Shown here one piece after another: positions 24,452 through 35,824 of a DNA stretch of 64,000 nt (within the stretch, counting starts at the first letter, position 1; each line of letters opens with the position of its first letter). The position numbers were made by a program, and so were the translations under genes. Below the pieces are notes generated by a model that saw nothing but the letters and a program-made list of their open reading frames with translations, was not told the origin of the DNA and searched no databases. This DNA comes from Synaphobranchus kaupii (Eukaryota > Chordata > Actinopteri > Anguilliformes > Synaphobranchidae): contig CM056380.1 in the NCBI GenBank assembly GCA_029718625.1, positions 103,731,893-103,795,892 on the forward strand, read 5' to 3'.

Positions 24452-25205
24452 GGGGCAGGAGTGGGTGGCTGGCATTAGCTATAGAGTCGCTGGTGGACTG
24501 AGCGGTCAGTGCTGTCACTGGATCATTATTGGTAGTGTTGTGTTAAGCTCGACCGGTCATGGTCTAGTGGTGACTGTCTCAAGCCTGCCCTCATGGCTGT
24601 ATTGGCCCCTGCCTCTGTTTAGCCCTTAGCTATGCTGCCATAGCCTTATTCTGCTGGGGTTTCCTTATCGCAGCAGACACCTCTGTCTCTCCTGCTGCGC
24701 TTGTTCTGCTACCATCTGAACCCCCTAACAATGTTTTTTTCTTTTTTCCTCTTCCCTGCTCTGGGCACCTGCCCGGAGCTCTAGCCCAAGTTTCCAGAGT
24801 TTCCCGCGTCCTTCCCCCGCCCCCCTCCTGGCCCGGAGCTCCAGCCCAAGACCAGCTAGGCGCCCCCCACCTGCCACTGCTGATCTCTACATGATGGAGT
24901 CATCTGAATAGAATACCTCCCTATGACATAATCAACCCATAGGCCAGTGGAGGATGGGCATCCCCCCAATAGCCGGGTTCCTCTCGAGATTTCTTCCCAT
25001 CGAGGAGTTTTTTCTTGCCACAGTATGAGGGTTTTTCTCTCCTACTAGAGTTTTTACCTCTGCGATCTGGGGGCTTAGAGCTGGCTTAGAGCTGGCATTT
25101 CCCATTTCCCCTTTCCTCCCCTTTCTGTTCTGTAAAGCGTCTTTGTGACAGTCATCTGTGAAAAGTGCTATATAAATAAAATTTAATTGAAAATTGAATT
25201 GAATT
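23234..25205 (+). mobile_element. L2-type LINE, 5'-truncated, with 3' UTR and tail
   Basis: The unit holds the 3' two-thirds of a reverse transcriptase ORF (23234-24451), a C-rich 3' UTR, and a 3' end of the L2 kind (tgtaaagcgtctttgtgaca, gctatataaataaaattt, then AATTGA repeats). The 5' end is truncated next to a small duplication of gagggttttcgat. Truncation from the 5' side is the normal product of target-primed reverse transcription. Confidence 0.9.
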
Positions 25206-25592
25206 GAAGATTATAATCTGTGCCAAGTGTCGCATGATGGACCTTCGACTTTCTCCATTGTTATCGGTGATGGTAACAGAATCGGGTGTTTCTTAAGAGT
25301 GTGGTGGGTATTTAAACTCACTTGGTGTGTGGTACATGCGTATCCTTAGTTGGATGGCAGGGTGTAAGGTCCCTTAGGAACATCTTTAGTATCTGGACTC
25401 ATATGTGATGCATTGGCTCATAGTCGATTTTAAGGTATAGTGCCATTTAACTTTGCTCCAGCTATTCTATACGCTATGTTCTACACTACTGCAACCACAA
25501 GGTGACTGGTATGGCCTCAACAGTAGTGAATGTTTACTACAGATGTTCATTGCTCTTCAACCACCATCATTCTCTTTTAATAATAAAAAAGG
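25206..25592. other. No gene seen
   Basis: About 390 bp between the LINE tail and the solo-LTR-like unit, with no open frame or repeat that I can support. Confidence 0.4.
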
Positions 25593-27016
25593 TGTCATGA
25601 ACCTAATACGGGCTGGACCCAAATGCAACGACCAGGAGGCAGAGGGACAGAAAAGGTCATTTATTTATATAGCTTGGGGTAGTCCCAAGCCGTACACAGA
25701 TAGTAAACAATAATAGCAAGGTCAGGGATCTCTCCGGAACTTGAATCTGCTCCAAGCCGGAGCTGGACTTGAACAGCCACAGGATGTTCCAAGCCGGAAC
25801 TGGACTTGGTGCTGGAACCCTGGAGTTCCAACCGGAACTGGGCAGGACAGGAAACTGGAACGGATTACAGGAACTGGATCACAGGAACATGGAGTTGTTC
25901 CAAACGGGAACTGGACTGGACTGGGACTGGATAGTCAAACAGGAACTGGATCGCCGGAACACGGAGTTGTTCCAAACCGGAACTGGACTGGACCCTGGAC
26001 TGGATAGTCAAACTGGAACTGGATCACGGGAACATAGATGTTCCAAACCGGAACTGGACTTGGTACAGGAGACTGGAGTTCCAAACCGGAACTGGACTGG
26101 ACCTTGGACTGGATAGTCAAACGGGAACTGGATCACGGGAACATGGAGTTGTTCCAAACCGGAACTGGACTTGGTACAGGAAACTGGAGCGGTTTAAACT
26201 GGAACAGGAATACTGGAACACTGGAATGTTCCAGACCGGAACTGGACTTTGCGGGTCTCAGGTAAGTTACAAACCGGAACTGGACAGGAAGCAAAGGAAG
26301 GAATAATGGCTGGATACGGCAAGGCAGAGCAGTGCAGCGGAGCTCAGGTTGGCCCGGTTGGGGCAGCAGGGCAACAGTGGAAGCTGCAACTGTAACCGTA
26401 GCAATGGCGGTAGCCACGGCCGGACAGGAACCACTGCAGTATGGAGAAGCAGAACACCCAGCTGCGGGCGCAACGTCAGGCGGAGGCAGAGGTACCGCAA
26501 CACACACAGGGAGTGGTAAACAGCTACAGACTGGCAGAAACAGTAAAAAGGTGGTTAAAGAGACAGGCAAAGTTCAGGCAGGGAAAACCGCAAACAGACA
26601 GGACTAGTTAGCAACAACAGTAGGCAGAGAGCATTAAAGCACCGAGTCAAAACCAAACTGAAGTCTTTAGGGCACAGGACAGGGATTCAAAGACCAGGAT
26701 ACAAACGAACAACGTTAACGAACTGGCGCTGAATAGCAGCCAGCCGGAGGGTTAAATAGGGAAGTGAGATTGGAAACAATTAAGAAGGCGTGCGGAATGT
26801 AAGCGAGGGTGATTGAACAATTGAAGAGTGCGGAATGCATACAGCAACGGGGAAAGGAGATAGGTTGAAACCGGAATGGGGAAAAGGAGTGAAACAAACG
26901 GAAGGAACACGCCCAGTCTGTAGCAATGGGGAAAACACAGACAAAGGGAATCAAACATGACATGAAGGGAAAGGGAAAAACACGGACAACGGACAGAATG
27001 GGAACGGAACGTTACA
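25593..27016 (+). mobile_element. Solo-LTR-like element with internal minisatellite
   Basis: The unit begins TGTCATGAAC, ends GGAACGTTACA, and is flanked by AAAGG on both sides (25588-25592, 27017-27021). TG...CA ends and a 5-bp duplication fit a solo LTR. No internal gag/pol is present. A diverged relative lies inside 13697-15002, sharing ctggaccc, the ggaacacgcccagtctgtag-type segment and a purine-rich 3' part. The strand is arbitrary. Confidence 0.65.
25768..26300. repeat. GGAACTGGA minisatellite
   Basis: Short blocks such as gttccaaaccggaactggac, ggactggatagtcaaac and ggaactggatcacgggaaca recur in a loose higher-order pattern of roughly 85-110 bp, at least five times. All three frames on one strand are open over much of it, which is an effect of the repeat and not a gene. 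Confidence 0.85.
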
Positions 27017-27099
27017 AAAGGAATATTTTTGATAAACTGGTGTTCTCTTTTTTCATTCAGAGTTCCCCTCACTCTTGGTATAAATTGAGGGGTGGCGTA

Positions 27100-27400
27100 G
27101 TCTACCATCCCCTTGTGGGGCACTACATCAAAACTTATTTTTAACCACTCCACAGATTTCATGTTGGCTAATTATAGTGTTAGCAAGTCAGTTAGGACAT
27201 CTACTTTGTGCCTGACATGTAGTTTTTCCAACAATTATTTAGAAGACAGATTATTTCACTATATCAGTATTTCAGTGGGTCAGAAGTTTACATACACAAA
27301 GTTGACTGTGCCTTTAAATTTGTAATATTTGGTCACGCATCCTTTGCATGCCATGACTTCCTGATGCCTGTGACCCAACCAGAGTTTTGCATGATGATGG
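27100..27400. mobile_element. Tc1 (Sleeping Beauty-type) end fused to the shared core, inverted
   Basis: 27128-27320 matches the inverted-repeat region of 7085-7322 in opposite orientation (accactccacagatttcatg, gtcagttaggacatctactt, cagtgggtcagaagtttaca). It runs directly into 27333-27390, which is the reverse complement of one end of the shared core (gccatgacttcctgatgcct). The outer terminus is missing. Confidence 0.65.
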
Positions 27401-28663
27401 TAAAACAATATGCCCAAAGGGAATAATACTTAAATTTTATGTGAGCCACTTGTCTCGTACCTCCTGAAATCTCTAGGGGCTCATGAATGCTCACAGCTTT
27501 GACTGGTTGGCCTGGGAACACGGAGCGTTCTGCATTGCTTAGGAGATGCTTCCACAAAAAGGTAAACAAACCAGTTGGTGGTCTATGGTTGCCAGAGACT
27601 ACATGCACACACCTCAGTAGACACAGACCATAGACTATAGACACAGGACGCTTGTCAGTGAGCCGATGTATTGTGTATAAATGCCCAGAGCTATGAACCA
27701 TGAGCCAGTCTCATAGCTTGTCTTACACAGTATAAACTAAGTGGTTGGTGCTCCTCTGCTTTGATGGGCACTCAGTATGTTTCAAAGTGGTTTTGATTGA
27801 CATTGATTTCACTATTGTTTGTTCCTTTATATGCTGGCATGCATGTGTGTAAACAGGAGCTCCTATATATGTGTGTGTAAACAGGAGCTGCTCCTTCAAT
27901 GCCAGATCTAATAAAAACAGAGCACCAACAATTGGATCACTCTCACAAACTCCTCTGGAGAGGTTGCAGGTCCTTGTGGAACTCCGTACCCATCTGTGCA
28001 CGTAAGCATGATCCACCCACAGCAAGTGACACATCTCTTTACACATTTCTTTATTTGACCCCTCCCTGCTGGAAGCTGGGCAACGTGTGCTTAGCAAGAC
28101 TATATATAAAAGTATTGCTTATACTCAGGCTAGTATAACCAAGACATTCTTTGATTTGTTTTTATGTATATGTACAAGAATGGAAGCAAATACACAAATA
28201 AACAAGGTAAGTCAGAATAAAATTACTATTTCTCTTCATTAAATACTTTACAGCAAGAATAATACAGATATAAAAAATGGATGGCTCAGAACTTTCTCAT
28301 GTTAAATTAGACAAAAACTGAAGTCATGCTACTTGGATACCAAGCAATAATGAGATTTGAATCATGCAAGTCTGGGTCCCTGAATACCTTTTGAGTCAAA
28401 GCTGGGTTTTGACAAACTCATTAGAAAGACATGTCAGGTGTGCTAATGCTATCAAAGAAAGAAATATGGAAATAGACGCAAGCGGGCATTGCAGAGTTCT
28501 AGTCTGAATAGGTTTAGGAAAAATGCAAGACTTTTAAGTATAAAAAGTTTGTTCCAAACAGTAGAAATGTAAATAGAGTATCAGGAAACCTTGCCTTGTT
28601 ATCCTTTATATATTTCCACAATGTAAATCTCCTAGATTAAAAAATATATATATGTTACCATTG
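27400..28663. other. No gene seen
   Basis: Frames of 79-124 codons on both strands overlap each other without a recognisable domain. A short direct repeat (gtgtgtaaacaggagctcct / gtgtgtaaacaggagctgct) occurs near 27845-27895. Confidence 0.4.
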
Positions 28664-28786
28664 CAGACCTGCCAACCTTGGGAAAATATTTTGAGTACCA
28701 CAGTAGTGTAACGCTCACACGCTTTCGCACCACTTCGCTTTGCACACGGTCACACCTAATATTTCATTATATGATGTGTGCTTAAA

Positions 28787-29068
28787 CTGATAATCATAAG
28801 TGAATTGCATTCAATTATTTAATTATTTAATTAAAATGGAAATCATGTACAGTATCAGTCAAAGGTTTGAGTACACCTGCATAAAACCATTTTTTATATG
28901 TTTTATTTTGTATATTGTAACATATGTTTTCATTGTCAAGTATTTACTGAAACTTGTGCTGCGATGTAAAACATTGTCAATTATGAATAAAACCAAGTTT
29001 CTGGGCATGATTTCCATTTTTATTTAATAATTAAATTATTGAATGCAATTCACTTATGATTATCAGCT
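28787..29068. repeat. Nested inverted repeat (Tc1-like fragment)
   Basis: ~60-bp arms (ctgataatcataagtgaatt near 28787 and the complement near 29050) enclose cagtatcagtcaaaggtttg, which resembles a Tc1-type terminal sequence. It lies inside the hAT-like element. Confidence 0.65.
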
Positions 29069-29158
29069 TATATAAGCACACATATCATATAATGAAAAAA
29101 TTGGTATTCAACTGACAAACTATCTAGGAATGTATGTTGGTTTTAGCTCAATTATTAC

Positions 29159-29366
29159 CTGAAGCTCCTTGGTGGCTGATGTCAACATCATAATTGCACA
29201 ATGTGCAAAATGCATGGTGAGGCATTTTTGAGGGGCGGAGACACGGCCATTGCTCCTGATATTTAGTGAGGAACTTCTGGGGCGCATGCACTCGCTTCTT
29301 TTTAGTAACGTTAGGTCTGCTGCTCTCTCTCTCCATGTCAGTATGCTCGTCGTCATCGGACATCAT
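29159..29366 (-). CDS. hAT transposase-type N-terminal zinc-finger exon (remnant)
   Basis: Starts MMSDDDEHTDMERES, has a basic stretch, then KFLTKYQEQWPCLRPSKM and HHAFCTLCNYDVDISHQG, and ends at a donor (cttcag/gtaata). The spacing W-x-R-P-S-K then CxxC matches the N-terminal zinc-finger exon of hAT-derived proteins common in fish. No further exon of a hAT transposase is visible in the element. It would bind element ends if expressed, but it is a fragment. Confidence 0.6.
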
Positions 29367-30242
29367 GATGACTAGTATCTACCTGCAAGGCTGGTCGGGT
29401 GACAGGCTGCAATAATAGTAATTATTTGCTACGTTAGCATCAGTTTATCACACCGTAGCCTTAAGTCTCGTAACAAGGTTAATCATGTCGTATGCGAGTT
29501 ACGACAAACTAGCGAACAACAAAGTTACCGAACATGTTTAGCAATGTTTCATATGATGGTAACATTACGGTCACATTTCAAATATTTTTGTGCTTGATTA
29601 TTACTCCCCCACATCCCATTTTACATCAGCAATGCAATTCAACGTACGCCTCGGTCAATGATAAAGTAACGTTACCGCATCAGTGGATGTTTGTGAGTGA
29701 GAAGATTTGGGTCGGGGAGGGGCTAGTCTCGTCCCCAGCCTCAGAACTCAACCGAACTCACTCGAGTCGATTCCGAGACTAGGGAGGGGATAACGTTACA
29801 GAAGCACAAGAGGAGGGATGTAATTTAAATACCGAATACATGTATATGTAATATATATGTTATTTTGTAATTTGCGTAGTTTCAGCTGGAATTTCGTACC
29901 TGCGTATTTTGACCAAGAATTGCGTGGTTGGTACACAAAATGCATGCAGGTTGGCAGGTCTGCCATTGGTTAAATCTTTTGAAAAGCATTTATATTTCAG
30001 TCTTTGGTGTATTATGCTTTTAGTACTTAGGTCAAAGACATGAAATGCGTTTTTGACATGGTTTTATTCTTGCAATTATGGTTTTTAATTTGTATGTTTC
30101 TTCACTGCAGTAGCATGTTTACCAGTTAGTGCTTCTAGTCATTTAAAAAGTGAACTACAGTAAGCTGGAGGAACGTTAAGCATAAGTATACTAACATGAG
30201 GCATTTTCCTCCAAATACAGTACACTGAAAAAAATGATACTT

Positions 30243-30790
30243 TGGACCAACTTAAAAAAATCACTCTAATTTGTTACAGCTAAATTTATTAGTTTTTCCC
30301 AAATTATATTTATGATTTGGTTGAAACCTTAAATTTTGATTTAATATCAATCAAAAATATTTATTTAGCTTAAGACAAAAATTTACATTCATAAAAAGTA
30401 AAAAGATTATTTATCATAAAGAGCATACACCAATTTTTTTACTTTGTTACAACTTAATTTATTATTTTGGCTAAACCTAATATTTACTATTACATCTAAG
30501 TATAGTTTTTACTTTGGAATAAACTAAAACACTCTAATTTTGTTACAGGCAATTTTATTAATTTTTCTCAAGTGAGTTTCTCAGTACAAACTATAATTTT
30601 AATTATACCTTAATCAATATATTTTCTTTAGTCACAAGCCAAAACGTTACTTAATGTAGGTCAATATAAGTTATATAACAACATTTTTAGCTTTGTTACA
30701 ACTTAAATTTTACCATAAACAAAAGCTAAATTTACTATAATATACAAGTAGACTTTTCACTTAAGATAAAACTAAAACATTTTGTTACAG
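30243..30790. repeat. Subterminal TTTGTTACA repeats of the CACTA element
   Basis: TTTGTTACA occurs at 30270, 30443, 30539, 30692 and 30781, each followed by (g/a)c/g-t/c-a-aattt-like sequence and set in AT-rich spacers of about 85-175 bp. Subterminal repeats of this kind bind the element's own DNA-binding protein in plant CACTA elements; the role here is inferred. I did not find the same array at the right end. Confidence 0.6.
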
Positions 30791-31590
30791 TCAATGTTTA
30801 ATTAATTTACTTACTATAAATAAAAACAGGAACATTCTCTTCAAAAGACCTTCATGTTTATTGTGATGTCTTTTTAAAATATGCATCATCTTTTCTGTTG
30901 GTACAATCAAACAAAAAATACCAAAAGATAAATAAGACCAGCAATGAATTTTGCAGCCAGTAAAGCTAGCCAGTATGTGTTTTACACATCAACACTTGAG
31001 TAAAAAATTTAAATATAAGTATAAAATAAAGTAAATTATGGTCTTTTCAATATGTTTTTTTAAACCTTATGCAACCTTTCTGCAACCTTAACTGCATAAA
31101 TCTTAACATGTAAAACTGGTTTTGTAAAAAATGTAAAAAATGTTTAAAAAAATGACCAGAATGTATGAATGTCACATTATTTAGAACCATTACAAATGCG
31201 AGATCAAGAGACCAAAATAATTAACCAAGGAAAAATACAGCTCAATTGCTGGGGGTGCAATCTATGAACAAAGGTGGGTCTCTTTTGTCAGTTAAAGAAA
31301 AAACATTACCTTTACTAGTACTGCTGAAATGCTGGTCATTGTGAATTTAGCATTACTCACATTATCAGTGTCAGTATCAGTGCCCCAATATTTATATCAC
31401 AGAAAGAATTCTGTTAACAGAACAAAAAGAAATTAAGGCCAGTTTTGAATTAAATGTCTGTTTCTCTCTTACAATAGAGACAACAGGGTAACAATGACCC
31501 CTTCCATTATCCAGGAATGTATTTGAATACAAGCTATAAAACCGGACAAAGAACATGCTGTATCCAAAAGTCTTTTGATCAATCCAATAT

Positions 31591-34500
31591 TTAGAGCTTG
31601 ACACTCAGACTGCACACTCTGCGTGTCATTTTCTTTGGTTCTATCTCCATGAATATGTTCTGCAGTGCATCAAAAGTGTGTTTGAGCTCACTTGGATAGC
31701 TCATGTTTAGAGCATAGATGAGGCCAAGTAACATGGCACATGCATGTGCGACTGATGGCAACTCGTCAAGGACTTCCACACCTTCAATAACAATCCCAAT
31801 GTCATGTGGTGGCTGGAGAGGATCCTCCTCCCTGATGACAAACACTGCCATTGTACACCTCTCAAGCTCTGTTTCTGCTTCATCCTTCTGAACAACCTGA
31901 TAAAAGACAAGACATTTATTAGAAAGTTATTCTGATGAAATTACTTGCAAAGTCCAGGAGATATTTAATGGCAGCTCCTCCAAATATTTTTCTCATAGCA
32001 AAAATTTGACTTTATCACGAGTAAAGCATTGGACCAAGTATTAATAATAGCTATCCTCCAAAAAGTTATAACATCTGCTGTGACAATAAAATATTAAATA
32101 GTACAATACAATTGTTACATCAGTGTTTCCCACAGAATCAGATCCTATTTGTGGTAGTAGCTGACCAGGGGGGTGGGGGGTCTCCATCTTCAGAGAGATA
32201 CCTAGAGACTCGTTGTACAGAATATGTTGGGGTTTGAACAACTGCCGCTAACAATTTGATTTGATTATTTTATGGAATTTTGAAGATTTAAATCTATGGG
32301 TTTGCTTTGCTATGTGATTATTAAAAATGCTGTAGTGAAAGAACAACAGAGTAATGACAGATGTATGTATTTCAACAAAGGAAAATAAGAATAAAATAGT
32401 ATATAGTAGAGGTTGTTGTTCTTGCACATAGCAATGGGGATTTTGAAAACACTAACACGCAGTTAGCGGAAGGGGGGGGGAATGGCGACTGAAATAGTCG
32501 GATAATGGTAGGCTTATACCCACATCCAGACTATATGACCTGAGACCATGTATATGAGCTTTAAAGTTTAAATATTATATAATGTTTTATCTTGTTTAAA
32601 GCTGATGTTAATGCAAAACTACTTACCAGATACTCCTTGATAAGTTTGTCCACGTCTTCTCCAAGGTACACAATAAGGCACTTCAGCAGACACTCCCTTT
32701 TTAGATCCACCTCGAGGCTCTAGGTGAGAGCGCAAACACACAAATAATGCAAAATTATGCTGTCCAATTTTGCAACTTGATTGAAGATGCAAACACTACA
32801 CAATGCACAAATGGGCACTTGGAGTTACAGTTATTGTGATTTAAGTAAACCAGTTAAAAGGCCTGTCAAACTCAGACGATAAACGTAGTATATCTTCCAA
32901 TGTGTAATCTAACTCCACAATCAAATGTGTTGACAAAATGATCACTATTGCTTCCATTTACAATGTTACTATTTATGTGATATGAGGCAAATTTTGATGT
33001 ATTGAGCAAGTACATACCTGATCAAGAACTTTCAGTATATTCCGGGTCTTCTCTCTGACAACTCCTCCCTTGTTTTTGATGATCTCAATCAGCTTGCTGT
33101 GGTGCTTGTCCAAGGAAGCCAGGAATAGCGGTTGAAGTGGAACAGTTGTAATCCTCATGAATTCAGCATTGATCTTTAAAAAACAAAATAGCGCATGCAA
33201 ATGTTATTACAATACATATTAAATTACAACTGTATGGTGTGTGAGATCTTATTTTTGACATCAAGGGCCAAAACATGCATTTTGAATTGGTTTGTCTCAA
33301 ATTCTTATCAGGTTTCTTATGATAGGGGATAATATAATTTACTTTACAGGCCACCACTGACCTATTGCTATTGATTAAAAAAGTAACTGAAAGGGTTGAG
33401 CCAAATACTTGGATCAAACGAGTATACGGTATGGATAATGAAATTTTTACGAGCAGGAGTATCATCCGAATGAAATGTGTCAATATCCGTGTGTGATGAA
33501 GGAATTGATAGCTCGCATCTCTCACTGTTTATACAAAAACTTCTTCTATAATTCTGTTACTCTTGTGAGCAGATACAAATAATTTAGTTGGTTGAACAGA
33601 TACAAATACAGATAATGGTGTACTTGCTCATCCCTAGTAGCTTACCTCGTCCATTGTGAACAATGCAGGCCATCTGCCTTTCAACTCTTCCATTCCTGAT
33701 TGCTTTTCCACAATTTCCTGTCTTTGCAGTGAAAAAGTCTTGTCCATTTTGTCCTTTATCACTGCACGATTGTTTCGCTTCTTCACTTCACTTAAAAGTG
33801 ACAGTCTCTCATTTTCCAATTTGTCTGGGGTCTCTCCAGTTGGAATGTCAGGTATGTGGTTGGCCTCTCCTCTCTTAGGTCTCTTCACTTTTTTTGCTGG
33901 CAATGCATCCTCTGGAGCTTTGGACTTAAGTGAATTTACGAGTAATTCAGAACACTCGATGCCCTTCAGCTGAGTTCGGTAGTTGCCCATTTTTGTCTTC
34001 AGCCGTTGCTTCCACCCGTAGCAACCATTGTACGAACCAGATTCAGAGAGGCATGGATGCTTCTTGAGTAGTGCTTCAGCAACGTCACTGAAGTCAGCAT
34101 CTGTTGGGTAGGCTTTGTACTTGAATATCTCTTCAGCTACCTTTTCCAGAACATCTGACTTTGTTTTGGAACTTAGTGTCAACCTTGTCATGTTTGACCT
34201 ATACACTGCATTTCCCTTTTCTAACTGCAGTTCAGTGTCATAGGAGAATGTTGGTACCGGAAACTCTCTTGGCCACATCTGAGTTCTTGTAGAGACAGAG
34301 CTGGAGGGTGTGGACAGGAGCACTGTGTCATCTAATGGAGTAGACACTAAATCATCAAAGACAGTGAGATTAAATCCTTGGCTGCAATCATCAGTTATTG
34401 GGATGACCTTGACAGTTGCCAAATCCTCAAGTTCCGCAGTAGATGTCAAGTTCATTAGTGCATCTCCAAAGTCTCTGTCTTGGTACTGCAGTCTTAAATT

Positions 34501-34658
34501 CCCATTTAACCCACACACTTTCCTGACTTCATCCATAAGCTGCTCCATTGTCTGTGGAATTCCATCAAGCAGAATTAGCTTCCTGGTGTCATCGGGATTC
34601 AGAATAACTCGCAACTTGGCTGGCCTTTTCACTGCCATGTCAGCCCATCCAAAAGGAT
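31591..34658 (-). CDS. SAMD3-like transposon passenger protein, four exons, intact
   Basis: Minus-strand exons: 34658-33646 (ATG at 34638), 33173-33018, 32719-32627, 31896-31591 (stop TAA). All three introns have GT/AG ends and keep phase 0, giving about 515 codons without a break. The start MAVKRPAKLRVILNPDDTRK opens a PB1/ubiquitin-like region (KLRVIL...LRLQYQDRDFGDALMNL). A charged middle and the conserved C-terminal block (DIGIVIEGVEVLDELPSVAH, then YALNMSYPSEL) match the multi-copy fish proteins annotated as sterile alpha motif domain-containing protein 3-like. These sit beside EnSpm transposases. Function is unknown; a role in transposition is inferred from co-occurrence. An acceptor at 34659 implies an upstream non-coding or short coding exon. 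Confidence 0.85.
32128..32235. mobile_element. hAT-type terminus fragment
   Basis: CAGTGTTTCCCACAGAATCA at 32122-32145 is a common hAT-type end in fish. No matching second end was found, so only a fragment in an intron of the SAMD3-like gene is called. Confidence 0.4.
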
Positions 34659-35194
34659 CTAGTAAGAACAAGAATAAAAACAGTAGTATAAGTTGCAGTA
34701 CAAAATTGGCCATAACTTACATCTAATTCATATTCAGAAATTCATTGATTCACAATTCTCCCTTTTCCCAATTCTGGTGAAAAAAGAAGAAATTTCACAC
34801 TAAATATTAACTTTAGGAAATTCACGATATTTGTGTAAGTCAAACTGCTAAGGCCTTATGTTATCTTTAGCAGTCTCATTTTTACATTGAAAAAGGACAG
34901 CAAATGTTGTCTTTCTCTTTCATTAGTGATATGCCTGTATGGATAGCAGGAATATTAATTGCCACCAATAATTCTTGTTCAATATACATACAGGCATGTG
35001 AGGACTGATTTTGCATGCAAAAGTATTCATTCATAAAAGTGCAAAAAGTATTGTTCATTTACTTTGGTGGTATTTAGAAGGTGTACACTTATACTGAGCT
35101 GTTTATTTTGTTCATAGTTAACTGGCTATCTGAATCATACTGAAACGTTCCCATAATAACAGATCCCAACTAACAATTGTAATATACACAGGAT

Positions 35195-35517
35195 TAGGGT
35201 TGAACGATTTTGAAAAAAATATCTAATTGCGATTATTTTGACTGATATTGCAAATGCAATCGCGATATGATTTGCGATATTAGAGGGAATGGTCATCATT
35301 TTCAGTGAAAAACATTAAAATAAGATAACGAAGATATTTTCTTAAGTCTGTAGAATATGATGTGGAGGCTAAGACATCTCTGCAGCATGACAATATTTAA
35401 TTTAAAATGGCATTTTGACACACATTTTGCCTTTAACATATATTGCGCCTCCTGCGATTTTAAAATTGCAGTAGGCCAAATGTGATTTTTATAGTTTCGA
35501 TTAACTGTTCAGCCCTA
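35195..35517. mobile_element. hAT MITE with perfect 8-bp target duplication
   Basis: Ends TAGGGTTGAACGATT and complement-like (cgattaactgttcagcccta) are flanked by CACAGGAT on both sides (35187-35194, 35518-35525). It is 323 bp, non-coding, and inserted between the two genes of the CACTA element, so it is younger than that element. Confidence 0.85.
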
Positions 35518-35824
35518 CACAGGATACTTTAAAATGTATACACAATTTTACAGGGAACCATTTAAGGAAATCTCTGATACACACGAAATTTTCTAAATGC
35601 AAAGCTATTCAGCTATGAAATAAAAAAAAGTAGTTAGTCTATATAAAATGCCTATATTATCAGAATTGAATTAGATCAGGAGGGTTTAAAGGTTGAGGGG
35701 ACATTCTTAGAAAAGAGGTTGCATTGTCTGACAATTAAATAGACAATGATCACAGAAAAGCAAATTTAAAAAAATCAGAAAATTTCTCAAATATTTCCAA
35801 CCCCACACCCAGACATATACAACC

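Larger units (their letters stand above)
28664..29962 (-). mobile_element. hAT-like element with 15-bp inverted ends
   Basis: Perfect 15-bp ends (CAGACCTGCCAACCT and complement) are flanked by CCATTG on both sides (28658-28663, 29963-29968). It contains a zinc-finger exon (29159-29366, minus) and a nested inverted repeat (28787-29068). A 6-bp duplication is short for hAT, which normally makes 8. The rest of the transposase is missing, so this is an internal-deletion derivative. Confidence 0.75.

Noticed and set aside
25741..26265. Long open frames with Asn-Trp-Thr-Gly repeats
   Set aside because: Direct translation of the GGAACTGGA minisatellite in several frames; no start context or domain.
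25768..26300. CRISPR-like array
   Set aside because: Repeats are irregular in length and spacing, the spacers are themselves repeats, and this is a vertebrate genome.
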